Positions 25,723 through 34,782 of a DNA stretch of 34,782 nucleotides are shown one piece after another. A model generated the notes under the pieces. That model ran no database searches and was not told the DNA's origin. It was given only the letters and a program-made list of their open reading frames with translations. The position numbers were made by a program, and so were the translations under genes. Each line of letters starts with the position of its first letter. Within the stretch, counting starts at the first letter, position 1. Source of the stretch: Acidobacteriota bacterium (GTDB lineage: Bacteria; Acidobacteriota; Terriglobia; Terriglobales; Acidobacteriaceae); the NCBI GenBank assembly GCA_021805025.1, contig JAJZGF010000001.1:1-34782 (forward strand), read 5' to 3'.

Positions 25723-26904
25723 CTACGGATGAGCGTAGGGTCGATGCAGTGGGCAATCAGGATTGAGGCGGACACCAAATCCCGGCGCATCCGGTACCTT
25801 CATGCGTCCGTTCACGGGCACCGGTTCATCCAGCAGCAGCGGAGCAAACATCGGTATCACCCTATCGGCCTGCCGCGCCATCATCAGAAACTCTGAAAAG
25901 GGGCTGTTATGCCGCGTGAGCACAAAATGGTAACTGTAAACGCTTGACCCATGCGGAACCACCAGCACGCCTCGGCTATCGGCGAGATCCGCAATCTTGA
26001 CGAGTTCTGTGATGCCGCCGCACCAGCCCACGTCGGGCTGCAAAATATCCGCGCACTCCATCTCCAAAAGCAGCCGGAATCCCCAGCGTGTCGCCTCGTG
26101 CTCTCCAGTTGTGACGAACATGCCGAGGGGCACGTTGCGCTTGAGCTCGGCATAACCCCAGTAGTCATCGGGCGGCAGTGCCTCCTCGATCCACTTCAGA
26201 GAATATCGCGAGGCTTCCCGCGCAAGTCGCATCGCGTAGTCCAGATCCAAACTCATCCAGCAGTCATACATCAACCAGAAGTCATTGCCGGTACGCGATC
26301 GCATATCGGCAAGCAGAGCGAGGTTTTTCCGCATCCCCTCTTCGCCTTCTGCCGGGCAGTGGCGCAATGGCAACTTTCCGCCGATGAACCCCATCTTCTG
26401 GGCCAGATCGGGTCGCGATCCTGTCGCATAGAAGACGAGTTCCTGTTGAACGGCTCCGCCCAAAAGTTGATAGACCGGTTCTTGCCGCAGCTTGCCAAGA
26501 AGATCCCATAGCGCAAGATCGACACAGCTGATCGCATTCAGCACAAGTCCCTTGCGGCCATAAAACAGCGTGGAAAGGTACATCTGGTCCCATATCCGCT
26601 CGATCTCTCCAACCTGCGCACCCTCCAGGAATCGCGCCAGGTGGGTCTCCACAATCCACGCCGCAGGTTCACCGCCAGTGGTCACGGCAAAGCCCACAAC
26701 GCCGTTCTCCGCCTCGATTTCAACGACCAAGGTGCCCAGTACGTTCAGCCCAAAGGACTGGCGGCTCTGCCGGTACTCGGGATATTTCGCCATGGGCGTT
26801 GCGATGTGATCGTCGATCCAATGGCCCGATCTCTGATCGTGGTAGTCGCCTCCGCCGCCCCTGAATACGTAGGCACGAACTTGACGGATGATAGGGTCGG
26901 CCAT
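25723..26904 (-). CDS. rhmD: L-rhamnonate dehydratase
   Basis: The 393-residue enolase-superfamily protein closely resembles RhmD (YfaW) of enterobacteria: [21 protein letters not shown] at residues 22-42, [80 protein letters not shown] QPDVGWCGG and [12 protein letters not shown]. Metal ligands are Asp214, Glu240 and Glu268, and the general acid/base is His318. It dehydrates L-rhamnonate to 2-keto-3-deoxy-L-rhamnonate in the cytosol. ATG 26904 has AGAGAGG about eight bases upstream. It is second in the minus-strand run after the MFS gene (32-base gap) and before the lactonase gene, matching the transporter-rhmD pairing of E. coli. Confidence 0.95.
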   Translation of the reverse strand: MADPIIRQVRAYVFRGGGGDYHDQRSGHWIDDHIATPMAKYPEYRQSRQSFGLNVLGTLVVEIEAENGVVGFAVTTGGEPAAWIVETHLARFLEGAQVGEIERIWDQMYLSTLFYGRKGLVLNAISCVDLALWDLLGKLRQEPVYQLLGGAVQQELVFYATGSRPDLAQKMGFIGGKLPLRHCPAEGEEGMRKNLALLADMRSRTGNDFWLMYDCWMSLDLDYAMRLAREASRYSLKWIEEALPPDDYWGYAELKRNVPLGMFVTTGEHEATRWGFRLLLEMECADILQPDVGWCGGITELVKIADLADSRGVLVVPHGSSVYSYHFVLTRHNSPFSEFLMMARQADRVIPMFAPLLLDEPVPVNGRMKVPDAPGFGVRLNPDCPLHRPYAHP

Positions 26905-26936
26905 GGAGTGAACCTCTCTTTCTTCGATACGCAAAA

Positions 26937-28265
26937 TCAGTTGGGCAGCGTGCGCTGCTGCGAGGGTGTCTCCTCGGCTAGAAGTGCGATGAGACCGGCC
27001 GCCAATACTGTGCATCCCGCGAGTACATACAGGCCAGCGGCTGGAGAATGGAAGTGATGATCCGCCCACACTTTGATATTGGGGGCGACAAACCCACCCA
27101 GAGCACCCAGCGCGTTGATCACTGCGATGCCTCCCGCGGCGGCTCTTCCAGACAAATAACTGGTCGGGAACGTCCAAAACAACGGCTGCACTGCGATAAA
27201 GCCGGATGCGGCAACGCAGATTGCTGCCATAGCGACCACGCCCTGTGGAGCCAGAAACATTGTGCTCGCCCAGGCTGAGACACCCAATATCGATGCGGCG
27301 ACGATCCGATGAAGATTCCAGCGATCAGTCAGTCGCGGTACCCAATAAGCTGCGACCAGGGCGCATATCCACGGGAGCGCGGAGACAATTCCGACTTCTG
27401 GCCCCATGGATTGACCCAAAATTGCAGCAACGTCCGTCGGCAGATAAAACACCACTCCGTAGACACTCATTTGAATGAGAAAGTAGATCGCGACAAAGTG
27501 ATACATCCTGCGGCGTGCGAGGGCATCAAGAAGTGCCCATGGGCCATGCGATCTCCGCCGTTCATCTTCATCCTGAAGGACCTTATGCAGTGCCGCTTGT
27601 TCCGGTCTGGATAGCCAGCGTGCGTTTGCCGGTCGATCGGCGAGATACCAGAATGCCCACACCCCAACAATGACCGCAAGAGATCCTTCCACCAGGAACA
27701 TCCATTGCCAGCCGGGCAGCCCCGCTCTTCCGTGCAGAGTAAGCAGCAAACCGGAGAGCGGTCCTCCGAAGATAAATGCCAGCGGTGCGCCAAAATAGAA
27801 CTGCCCTAAGATCTGACTGCGTACGCGCGCAGGAAACCAGTAGGTGAGGTAGAGAATCACTCCGGGAAAGAAGCCCGCCTCCGCAAAGCCCAGCGAGAGA
27901 CGCAACACATAAAACGAAATGGGCCCGCGCACGAACATGGTTGCGATGGAGATGAGCCCCCATGTAACCATGATGCGGCACATCCAAATCCTTGCACCGA
28001 CTCTATGCAGGATGAGGTTGCTGGGTATCTCAAACAGTGCGTAACTGAGAAAGAAGAGACCCGCACCCCATGCGAACGCCGACTCCGAAAGCCCCGTCGA
28101 CAATTGAAACGACTGTTTGGCAAACCCAATATTGACTCGATCCAGAAAAGCCACAACATACATCAGCAGCAGGAAGGGAACCAGCCTAAGGCGAGCACGC
28201 GCGATTGCCCGAGTCAGCACATCATCCGTCGCCGGACAGCTCGTTACTCGCGTAATTGAGGTCAT
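26937..28265 (-). CDS. MFS transporter, anion:cation symporter type, probable L-rhamnonate carrier
   Basis: The 442-residue protein has about twelve membrane helices with the ACS-family features: [19 protein letters not shown] in the first helix region, [53 protein letters not shown] and a central cytoplasmic loop near residues 190-230. Relatives carry sugar acids such as galactonate, tartrate or rhamnonate; YfaV (RhmT), beside E. coli rhmD, is one. Being first in the rhmD transcript, it most likely brings in L-rhamnonate. The start is uncertain. ATG 28265 gives a normal length but lacks a clear ribosome site, and ATG 28358 would add 31 residues unlike the family. Confidence 0.88.
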   Translation of the reverse strand: MTSITRVTSCPATDDVLTRAIARARLRLVPFLLLMYVVAFLDRVNIGFAKQSFQLSTGLSESAFAWGAGLFFLSYALFEIPSNLILHRVGARIWMCRIMVTWGLISIATMFVRGPISFYVLRLSLGFAEAGFFPGVILYLTYWFPARVRSQILGQFYFGAPLAFIFGGPLSGLLLTLHGRAGLPGWQWMFLVEGSLAVIVGVWAFWYLADRPANARWLSRPEQAALHKVLQDEDERRRSHGPWALLDALARRRMYHFVAIYFLIQMSVYGVVFYLPTDVAAILGQSMGPEVGIVSALPWICALVAAYWVPRLTDRWNLHRIVAASILGVSAWASTMFLAPQGVVAMAAICVAASGFIAVQPLFWTFPTSYLSGRAAAGGIAVINALGALGGFVAPNIKVWADHHFHSPAAGLYVLAGCTVLAAGLIALLAEETPSQQRTLPN

Positions 28266-28386
28266 AAGAGGAAGACAAAAAGCTGGAGCGGCATAACCAA
28301 TCCCGTCTTCAGAAAATTCTCGGTATCGAGCTACCGTTCGTCCGGAACCTTTATTCATCTTTCAAGCAATTAGGTTTCTGAATAGG

Positions 28387-28435
28387 CTGGACCGAAGTGA
28401 GTTGATCCAAAATGGATGAACTTACTTCGGTCCAG
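28387..28435. repeat. 22-bp near-perfect inverted repeat between GH106 and MFS genes
   Basis: Left arm 28387-28408 (starting CTGGACCGAAGTGAGTT) and right arm 28414-28435 (ending ACTTCGGTCCAG) are complementary at 20 of 22 positions around the five-base loop AAAAT. It starts 50 bases downstream of the GH106 stop and 120 bases upstream of the MFS start. No U-run follows on either strand, so it is not a textbook terminator. It could be a Rho-independent-like processing hairpin, an operator, or a small mobile palindrome. Confidence 0.75.
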
Positions 28436-28485
28436 GCATAACGGCTGGCAGGTTTCACTCCCAGCACCCATCTGCTGTAAGGCCG

Positions 28486-31400
28486 CTACTCCGTTTGGGT
28501 CCGCAAGACCTTCACAGGTCCCAGCAGGCCCGAAGGCAGCAACGGCGAGTTTGCCCTGTAGGGCTTTACGTCTGCGGAGGTGTAGGTGGTTGCGCCTGGT
28601 TGCTGATCGCCGATTAACCGATTCACCCAGGCGTTGGTGACCTTGATTGTGATTTCATTTGTGCCCGGCTTGAGTGCGGATGTTGCGTCCACGCGGTAGG
28701 GCGTATGCCACACCTCGCCCAGGCTCTTGCCATTCACTGAAACCTCAGCAAGGTTTTTCACATCGCCCAGATCGATCCAAACGTGCGCGCCTGCTTTGAA
28801 CCAGTCCTCGGGAGCTTGCACGGTCTTGCTGTACAAGGCAGTTCCGGAGAAGTACTTTACGCCCGCGTCTGCGTTGTCGCTCCAGGAAGCCAGAGTGTCC
28901 AGCGTGATGGATGCAGGCGCTCCCCAATCCGGCGGAAAACTCAGCTGCCAGGGTCCATCCACTGTATCCAAAGTTGTCTGGGTAACGCTGGGCAACTGGC
29001 GTGCGGTCTCTGCGGTCTTCTCGCGGAACAGCACGAATACCGTGCCCCACGGCCCTAGATGAAGCGGAACGGTGGTGCGGCCATCTGCCATGGTGAAGGA
29101 CGCCGGCTCCGTGACACCCGTGTCTGCATGCCACAGCTCCGGAGTCCTGCCGGTTACACGGAAGGTCGCCTGGACGGCTTCGTCGCGGTCATTCCTGTTG
29201 TCCACAAAATAGGCATCGCCATCGTCAAGCTTGCGATGGACAAACTCCAGCCGAGCATCGCTTTCCGGCTTGGTGTAGTCGAAGTCGGGTGCAACATGCA
29301 TTGCGGCAAATACATCCGTCAGGCTCTGCCCCGCATACACGGTTCCCTTGCCGACTTTGTGTACGCCTGTACCATCGCCAAAGAGCGCATCGCTCAACTT
29401 GCGGAACTCCGCCTGATCATCGGCCAGGCTCGGGTCATCATTCGGTTTCGGCCCGGCCACCACGGCGCCGTCCTCAACCAGATTGTCAATCGCTCGCAGC
29501 ACAGGCAGAGACATATGACGGCTGTACTGATCCAGGCCCAGCACGTGATAGGTCATTCCGCCTGGAGTCACGATCTGTCCGTCCTTCACGCTGAGCTCAT
29601 GAATCAAGGCATCGGCATTGACGTAATCGAAACCAAATCCGGCCGGCACATCCGGAGACTTGTTCGCGAAGATCGCAGTCAGGTTGGAGTCTTCGCCATA
29701 GAAGTAGATCAGGTCCGCGCCAAAGTGTCCTTGTTGCAGAAGAAAGCTGGTGCGGGCCAGATAATCAACCCATGCCCCGGCTTCTTCGGCCCATGTTTCG
29801 TTACGATTGAACCACTGCCCAAACGGTCCCAGTGTCAAGCCGGGCGCAGTGCCTTTGCCCACCAGCGGTTGATGTGCTGACTCGTGCACCACAATGCGGT
29901 TGATGCCGTTCAGGAACTCCTGATCGGCAGTCGGCTTCAGTGTTGCCGGTGACCAGGCCCAGGGCGCGGCCGCAGCTGTCATGGACTCGGCTGCTGCAAG
30001 GTTCTGGCCGTAGATGTGGGCCACCGACGCCGACTCGCGATCATCCGCGTTGTAACCATATTGCTCTTTGTTGACGCCGGGTGTCTGCGTCCACATCGCA
30101 CTCATGGGCACTTCGTTGAACTTCTTCACTTCCATGCCATCGGCGACAAAGGCGCGCCCTGACTCATGCGATTCACCGTAATGGCCCATGCCCCGCTCAT
30201 GCAGCGTGGCCTCCAACTGCCCGTAGTGCTCGTCGGCGATCAGGTCTGCAATAGTCTTGCGGAAATCCCATAGGAATCGGTCGCTGGCTTCTGCGCTTCC
30301 CACCACCTGTCCGGTGAGAACCGGCATCCAGGGAACCGGATCGTAGCCACGCCGCTTCTTGAACTGGTCGATCATGTTGTCGGTCCAGTTCTGCGAGCCG
30401 GCCTCCCAACTGTCGTTGATGACATAGCGAATGCCGCGCTGGCCCATCATGTCGGCGCCAACCGTCTCTTTGTAGCTGTCAAGATACGTGTCAAAATAAG
30501 CCTTCACGTACCGTCGATCGAGCTTGTCCACCTCCAGGCCGGTAGCCTCCGCCGTCGCAGGGTGGTTGGTGATTCCCAACAGCGAGTACCCGAACCGCAG
30601 CACCACCCAATGGCCTGCGGGCGGCGTCCAGTCCAGCGTTCCATCAGGATGCATCTTCGACGTAAGGTCGATAATGTCGGACTTCTTCACCGCGGAAGCT
30701 GCGTCTACCGGCGGCGTCGCGAAGCCGTAGAGGTCTGGTTCCGGCACGAAGGCTGCCTTCTCCTCGAAGTGACTGACGCGTGCGCCCGCATGAAGAACCA
30801 GTTCCGCAATCTGATAGCTGGTCGGAGTGGGACCGACACGGAGTCCGAACGATTTAGGATCAATACCTGCAGCCCACGCGGGCGGAGGTGGAGGCGGCGT
30901 CCGCGTGAAGGTCACCCGAAAATACTTCGCAGTCGCCGCCGGGAAGGAGACCGTGTGCTCGGGAGAACCTCCTTGCTCCAGCTTGGCAACCAGACGAAAC
31001 GTCTGGCCGTCATCGCTGGACTCAAGAGACTTTTCCGGAGCGGCAATTCCGTAAATCATCGCGACGATCCGGTCCGGATCTTTCGTCACGTAGGTGATCG
31101 ACCGAAGCGTCGTAGGCTTGGGAAACTCGTATTGAATCCACGCACTCTGTCCCGCCGCTGGAATCGGAAGATCGGTCGTCTTCTGCAGGTCGCCATCCGT
31201 GAGCATTGCCGGGTCAGGCGCGCCGCCGCTCGCAGTGATCTTCGGGTGCAGATCGGCAATGGACATGTCGTCTTTGGGCCTGCGATAGGCAACTACGACA
31301 GAGTCGGCGTAAAACTGCGGAGCCGCCTTCGCTCCCGGAGGCGCGCCCAGCGCATCGCGGATACCGATGTTCTGAAATGCTCCGGTATTCGACGGCGGAT

Positions 31401-31881
31401 GCGCGAGCGTCCCCTTGAACGGCTTTCCGCCTTCCACGACCGTCTCGCTCCACACATATTTCTTCATGCCCTGCGACGGGGGCACCCATGGTCCACCAGA
31501 CTCGCTCCACCCCGGTGAACCCGCAATCGCCTCTTCCATGTTCAACTGGTCGGCGAGCGTGGTGGCATACTTGAAAGCATCCTTCCACGCGGGGGTCATG
31601 TAGGCAAGTCGCTGCTTCACTACCTGCGGTGTCGACAAGGCTGCATCAAAGTTCTGAAAGCCGGCAATGCCAACGCGATGCATCCACTCCAGGTCCAGCT
31701 TGATCCCGTCCTGCGAGATGTTGCCGTTCATCCAGTGCCACCAAACCCGTGGGCGAGCTCCCGCAGGTGGATTTGCAAAGCCCGCCTTGAGCGGGTCTGC
31801 TCCATCCTGGGCCAGGGCTGTGCACAGACAAATCACCATGGATAATGTAGCGAGGATCACCTTAGTTGCGGAATTTCTCAT
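28486..31881 (-). CDS. Exported GH106 alpha-L-rhamnosidase
   Basis: The 1131-residue protein has a Sec signal (about 1-24, ending CTALA) and the GH106 opening FANPPAGARPRVWWHWMNGNISQDGIKLDLEWMHRVGIAGFQNFD (36-80). Further signs are EEAIAGSPGWSESGGPWVPP, SWEAGSQNWTDNMIDQFKKRRGYDPVPWMP, a GHYGESHESGR stretch and HESAHQPLVG. A C-terminal galactose-binding-like sandwich ends with AEVSVNGKSLGEVWHTPYRVDATSALKPGTNEI. An insertion at about 225-375 looks like a further carbohydrate-binding or discoidin-type sandwich (YFRVTFTRTPPPPPP). The enzyme is expected to release terminal alpha-L-rhamnose from pectin or related glycans by inversion. AGGAGAAGG lies four bases before the ATG. It is divergent from a second GH106 gene across 287 bases. 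Confidence 0.9.
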   Translation of the reverse strand: MRNSATKVILATLSMVICLCTALAQDGADPLKAGFANPPAGARPRVWWHWMNGNISQDGIKLDLEWMHRVGIAGFQNFDAALSTPQVVKQRLAYMTPAWKDAFKYATTLADQLNMEEAIAGSPGWSESGGPWVPPSQGMKKYVWSETVVEGGKPFKGTLAHPPSNTGAFQNIGIRDALGAPPGAKAAPQFYADSVVVAYRRPKDDMSIADLHPKITASGGAPDPAMLTDGDLQKTTDLPIPAAGQSAWIQYEFPKPTTLRSITYVTKDPDRIVAMIYGIAAPEKSLESSDDGQTFRLVAKLEQGGSPEHTVSFPAATAKYFRVTFTRTPPPPPPAWAAGIDPKSFGLRVGPTPTSYQIAELVLHAGARVSHFEEKAAFVPEPDLYGFATPPVDAASAVKKSDIIDLTSKMHPDGTLDWTPPAGHWVVLRFGYSLLGITNHPATAEATGLEVDKLDRRYVKAYFDTYLDSYKETVGADMMGQRGIRYVINDSWEAGSQNWTDNMIDQFKKRRGYDPVPWMPVLTGQVVGSAEASDRFLWDFRKTIADLIADEHYGQLEATLHERGMGHYGESHESGRAFVADGMEVKKFNEVPMSAMWTQTPGVNKEQYGYNADDRESASVAHIYGQNLAAAESMTAAAAPWAWSPATLKPTADQEFLNGINRIVVHESAHQPLVGKGTAPGLTLGPFGQWFNRNETWAEEAGAWVDYLARTSFLLQQGHFGADLIYFYGEDSNLTAIFANKSPDVPAGFGFDYVNADALIHELSVKDGQIVTPGGMTYHVLGLDQYSRHMSLPVLRAIDNLVEDGAVVAGPKPNDDPSLADDQAEFRKLSDALFGDGTGVHKVGKGTVYAGQSLTDVFAAMHVAPDFDYTKPESDARLEFVHRKLDDGDAYFVDNRNDRDEAVQATFRVTGRTPELWHADTGVTEPASFTMADGRTTVPLHLGPWGTVFVLFREKTAETARQLPSVTQTTLDTVDGPWQLSFPPDWGAPASITLDTLASWSDNADAGVKYFSGTALYSKTVQAPEDWFKAGAHVWIDLGDVKNLAEVSVNGKSLGEVWHTPYRVDATSALKPGTNEITIKVTNAWVNRLIGDQQPGATTYTSADVKPYRANSPLLPSGLLGPVKVLRTQTE

Positions 31882-32168
31882 AAACCTTCTCCTGTGGAAT
31901 CAGAGACCTGCAGACTTCGCTCTTCAGGAGTCTGGAGGGTGGGCCATACGCACCGATGCGCGAAAATTGCACGATTTGCGGGCGCAAAAACAATAGCATG
32001 TGAAACGTCGGATTCGAAAGAAAAAAGATTTTCCATTAGAATTTTGCTGCGCACAACCCAGCGAGCGGCTCCGCGTCAGACCCATCGACTTTGCCAATCG
32101 GACCCGGCTTTGTTATCAAGAAGCGCGCAACATACGTTGGCAGCCAAATCCCTGGAGGTCCATTGCCG
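31882..32168. promoter_or_regulatory. Shared divergent promoter region of the two GH106 genes
   Basis: The 287 bases between the two divergent rhamnosidase genes hold both promoters and probably the operator that links them. The middle (about 32010-32055) is the AT-rich part of an otherwise GC-rich locus. I see no repeat convincing enough to call a regulator site; a lone TGAAACG half-site at 32001-32007 has no partner. Confidence 0.5.
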
Positions 32169-34782
32169 ATGTCAAAGATGCAGCTCCCCTCCGTGCAACA
32201 ATCTGCCATGCCGTTGCCTTGGTGCCGTCTGATCGTGTTTTTGCTTTGCGGGCTTGCTTCCGCGTGCTCCGCCGCTGGACAGGCTAGTGACAAGATCGCA
32301 GAGCTGCATCGCAACTTTGCTGCGCCGCCGGACTCGAGCCGGATCATGATGCGCTGGTGGTGGTTTGGCCCTGCCCCTACCCGTGCAGAAACTACACGCG
32401 AGCTGGAGCAGATGAAGGCCGCCGGCATTGGCGGAGTCGAAATCGCCAACCTCTATGCACAGGCGCTCGACGATCCATCCACGGGTTTTGTGAATACGCC
32501 TTTCCTCTCGCAGCAGCATCTGGATGCGCTGCGGTTTGCGGTCAGCGAGGCGCGGCGATTGGGCTTGCGCGTGGATTTCACGCTTGGCAGTGGATGGCCC
32601 TTCGGCGGTCCACACATTCCCGTTACCCAGGCTGCAGGCAAACTGCGCGTTGAGTCGAAAATCGTGCCGTCGGGAGCCACCTCCGCCGCGGCTCCGGCCG
32701 TTGAATCTGGCGAGGAACCTATCTCGGCGTTTCTGATACCTGCTTCCGCTTCCGCCGATGAAATTGCACATACCACACCACTGGACCCTGCGGCCGCAGG
32801 CAGATATGTCTTCCCCGCTGCTCTGCAATCGCGACAACTGATCTTTTTCATCTCAAGCCGGACCGGCATGATGGTCAAGCGGCCTTCCGTGGGGGCAGCG
32901 GGGTTTGTACTCGATCCCTACGACCGCGCAGCAATCGAAAATCATCTGCATGCCGTGGGCGATCGACTTCTCTCCGCCTTCGACGATCAGCCGCCCTATG
33001 CGGTCTTCAGTGACAGCCTTGAGGTCTATGCCGCCGACTGGAGCCCTCGGCTTCTTGACGAATTCCAACGCCGCCGCGGCTACGATCTTCGGCCTCATCT
33101 GCTTGCGCTGGTCATGGACGCAGGCCTGGACACCGCAGCCATTCGCCATGACTGGGGCCAGACACTCACCGAATTGGCAAATGAAAACTTCCTCGCACCC
33201 ATGCGGGACTGGGCGCAGGCTCATCACACCCTGCTGCGTTCGCAGACATACGGCTATCCGCCGGTTACGCTGTCGAGCAACCAACTCGTCGATCTCCCTG
33301 AAGGCGAAGGGAAAGCCACTTTCATGATGTGGCGCGAATTCTCTGACACGCGCTGGGCAGCCTCCGCGGGCCACCTCTTTCATCGCCCCGTCATTTCATC
33401 AGAGACATGGACATGGCTTCACTCCCCTGCGTTTCGCGCCACGCCGCTGGACATGAAAGCGGAAGCTGATCTGCATTTTCTGCAGGGCATCAACCAACTG
33501 GTCGGCCACGGCTGGCCCTACTCGCCGCCCTCTGTGCCAGAGCCGGGCTGGCGCATGTATGCTGCCGCGGCGCTCGACGCGCATAACCCCTGGTTCTTCG
33601 CCATGCCGGACCTCACCAAGTATCTGCAGCGGGTGAGCTTTGCCCTGCGGCAGGGTGAGCCCGCCAACGACGTGGCGCTCCTGCTGCCCAACGATGATGT
33701 ATGGGCATCGTTCAAGGCTGGCATGCAGATAAGATCCACGCCCACTTCTCCGGCGGGGTTCGATGAGAGCGGTTCCAATGTCAGCATGGACGAGTCGATG
33801 GGGAAGTTTCTGGGCGACCGAGTGGTGGCCCAGGTTCTCGATGCCGGATTCAACCTAGACTTCATTGACGCAGACGCAATCGACCATGTGGGCATTCCAT
33901 ATCGCATACTCATTCTTCCCGGCGTGGACCGCCTGCCGCTCGCAACCTATCGGAAGATTCTCGCCTTCGCGCAACACGGCGGGATTGTCATCGCCACGCG
34001 ACGCTTGCCATCCACAGCGCCCGGGCTCCCGCATTGCAAAGAAGATTCAGCGCAGATCCAGGAGCTTTCGCAGATGCTTTTTCAAGGCGGCCTCACGGGT
34101 GCGCATTTTCTGGAAGACGAGAACCAATTGGCCGGGGAACTCGATAAGGATGCCACGCCTGACCTGAAATTACTCCCGCCCGTTCCGCAAATCGGATTCA
34201 TCCATCGCAAGCTCCCAGGCGGCGACCTCTACTTCGTGGCGAACACTTCGAATGAGACCCAGCACACTGAAGCACACTTTCGCAATACGGCCGCGCGTGC
34301 GGAAACCTGGGATGCATTTTCGGGCACTATTGCAGGCCTTCCTGATCCCGGCGCAATCGATCTCAATCTAGAGCCTTACGGATCGCGCCTGATCTACTTC
34401 TCCGGGGATGCAATGACCGCGAGTCCTGAGGCAAATCGCCGCGAGACGATTGTGCAGGATCTGTCGCGGCAGTGGCGCATGACCCTGGGCGAGGATGGCT
34501 CTGAGGTGGATTTGCCACGCCTCACTTCCTGGACTCAAAACGCAAAGACCCAGTTCTTCTCCGGCCACGCGACTTACACCAGGACCTTCCAATGGCAAGC
34601 CGAGCAGAGCACAACTGGCGCGTCCATCCTGCTCGATCTTGGAACGGCGACTCCCGAGCCGCTTCCCGCGAACTCGCGCCGGCCCAATATGCGGGCTTAT
34701 CTCGATCCGCCCGTGCATGAGGCAGCCGAGGTGTATCTGAATGGCAAGCAGGTAGGGGTAATTTGGCGCCCGCCGTACCGTC
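32169..34782 (+). CDS. GH106-type alpha-L-rhamnosidase, 3' end beyond the window
   Basis: The frame is open for 871 codons from ATG 32169 to the window end. GGAGG lies ten bases upstream. A signal peptide covers about residues 14-32 (RLIVFLLCGLASACSAA; Cys could be lipidated but the lipobox is imperfect). Mature sequence begins ELHRNFAAPPDSSRIMMRWWWFGPAPTRAETTRELEQMKAAGIGGVEI, then RRLGLRVDFTLGSGWPFGGPHIP, matching the GH106 start, and SDSLEVYAADWSPRLLDEFQRRRGYD parallels the other copy. At the truncated end the galactose-binding-like sandwich has begun (VYLNGKQVGVIWRPPYR). It diverges strongly from the neighbouring GH106 protein, so the two probably cut different rhamnosyl linkages. A further in-frame ATG at 32178 is an alternative start. 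Confidence 0.87.
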   Translation, partial: MSKMQLPSVQQSAMPLPWCRLIVFLLCGLASACSAAGQASDKIAELHRNFAAPPDSSRIMMRWWWFGPAPTRAETTRELEQMKAAGIGGVEIANLYAQALDDPSTGFVNTPFLSQQHLDALRFAVSEARRLGLRVDFTLGSGWPFGGPHIPVTQAAGKLRVESKIVPSGATSAAAPAVESGEEPISAFLIPASASADEIAHTTPLDPAAAGRYVFPAALQSRQLIFFISSRTGMMVKRPSVGAAGFVLDPYDRAAIENHLHAVGDRLLSAFDDQPPYAVFSDSLEVYAADWSPRLLDEFQRRRGYDLRPHLLALVMDAGLDTAAIRHDWGQTLTELANENFLAPMRDWAQAHHTLLRSQTYGYPPVTLSSNQLVDLPEGEGKATFMMWREFSDTRWAASAGHLFHRPVISSETWTWLHSPAFRATPLDMKAEADLHFLQGINQLVGHGWPYSPPSVPEPGWRMYAAAALDAHNPWFFAMPDLTKYLQRVSFALRQGEPANDVALLLPNDDVWASFKAGMQIRSTPTSPAGFDESGSNVSMDESMGKFLGDRVVAQVLDAGFNLDFIDADAIDHVGIPYRILILPGVDRLPLATYRKILAFAQHGGIVIATRRLPSTAPGLPHCKEDSAQIQELSQMLFQGGLTGAHFLEDENQLAGELDKDATPDLKLLPPVPQIGFIHRKLPGGDLYFVANTSNETQHTEAHFRNTAARAETWDAFSGTIAGLPDPGAIDLNLEPYGSRLIYFSGDAMTASPEANRRETIVQDLSRQWRMTLGEDGSEVDLPRLTSWTQNAKTQFFSGHATYTRTFQWQAEQSTTGASILLDLGTATPEPLPANSRRPNMRAYLDPPVHEAAEVYLNGKQVGVIWRPPYR

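Noticed and set aside
24659-26904. Reading the pathway genes as an L-fucose route (fuconolactonase and fuconate dehydratase) because of the nearby GH29
   Set aside because: The dehydratase matches L-rhamnonate dehydratase over its whole length, including [15 protein letters not shown], and GH106 genes flank it.
32001-32007. TGAAACG, half of a LacI-family operator, in the GH106 divergent region
   Set aside because: The expected inverted half does not follow; the next bases break the palindrome.

Overview
The window looks like a chromosomal segment of a soil Acidobacteriota, probably of the Terriglobales/Acidobacteriaceae type. The grounds are the GC-rich, densely packed genes, the GT39 and CAP protein types, the integrase with a Phe-Gln-Val-Met-Arg box, and a large set of secreted plant-glycan hydrolases with acidobacterial features. 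This is inference from protein style; there is no rRNA or marker gene to settle it.

Region 1 (1-3332) is the right end of an integrated mobile element. It holds an ArdC-type antirestriction protein (minus strand), a small excisionase-like HTH protein and a tyrosine recombinase. The recombinase gene stops 13 bases before the 3' end of a tRNA-Asn(GTT) gene (3258-3332, minus), the classical arrangement of an island inserted in a tRNA 3' end. The other end of the element lies outside the window. A 78-80 base imperfect palindrome sits over the ardC leader.

Region 2 (3456-18649) is ordinary chromosome: a CMD/AhpD-like, HAD phosphatase and GT39 membrane glycosyltransferase run; a secreted CAP-domain protein; a DppC-type permease followed by a four-CxxC-like zinc-ribbon protein coupled to a YfcE-type phosphoesterase; a convergent DppB-type permease; a large polytopic membrane protein; a sigma-54 activator with a degenerate receiver domain, followed by a clear terminator; a membrane-anchored unknown protein; and a tight operon of ABC-2 ATPase, ABC-2 permease, lysophospholipid acyltransferase-like protein (DUF374) and QueA.

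Region 3 (18864-34782) is a plant-glycan utilisation locus centred on L-rhamnose. It encodes exported GH127, GH29, GH39 and two divergent GH106 enzymes (the second cut by the window end), plus the C-terminal remnant of a GH42 beta-galactosidase. In its middle is a minus-strand run of an MFS anion:cation-symporter-type transporter, L-rhamnonate dehydratase (RhmD) and a COG3618-type amidohydrolase likely to be an L-rhamnonolactonase. The lactonase carries a convincing Tat signal peptide. Together this suggests that rhamnose is released outside the cytoplasm by GH106 enzymes, oxidised to the lactone and hydrolysed to L-rhamnonate in the periplasm, then imported by the MFS carrier and dehydrated inside. 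The rhamnose dehydrogenase and the 2-keto-3-deoxyrhamnonate-cleaving enzymes are not in the window. The combination of rhamnosidase, fucosidase, beta-L-arabinofuranosidase-family and xylosidase-family enzymes fits rhamnogalacturonan or arabinogalactan side chains.
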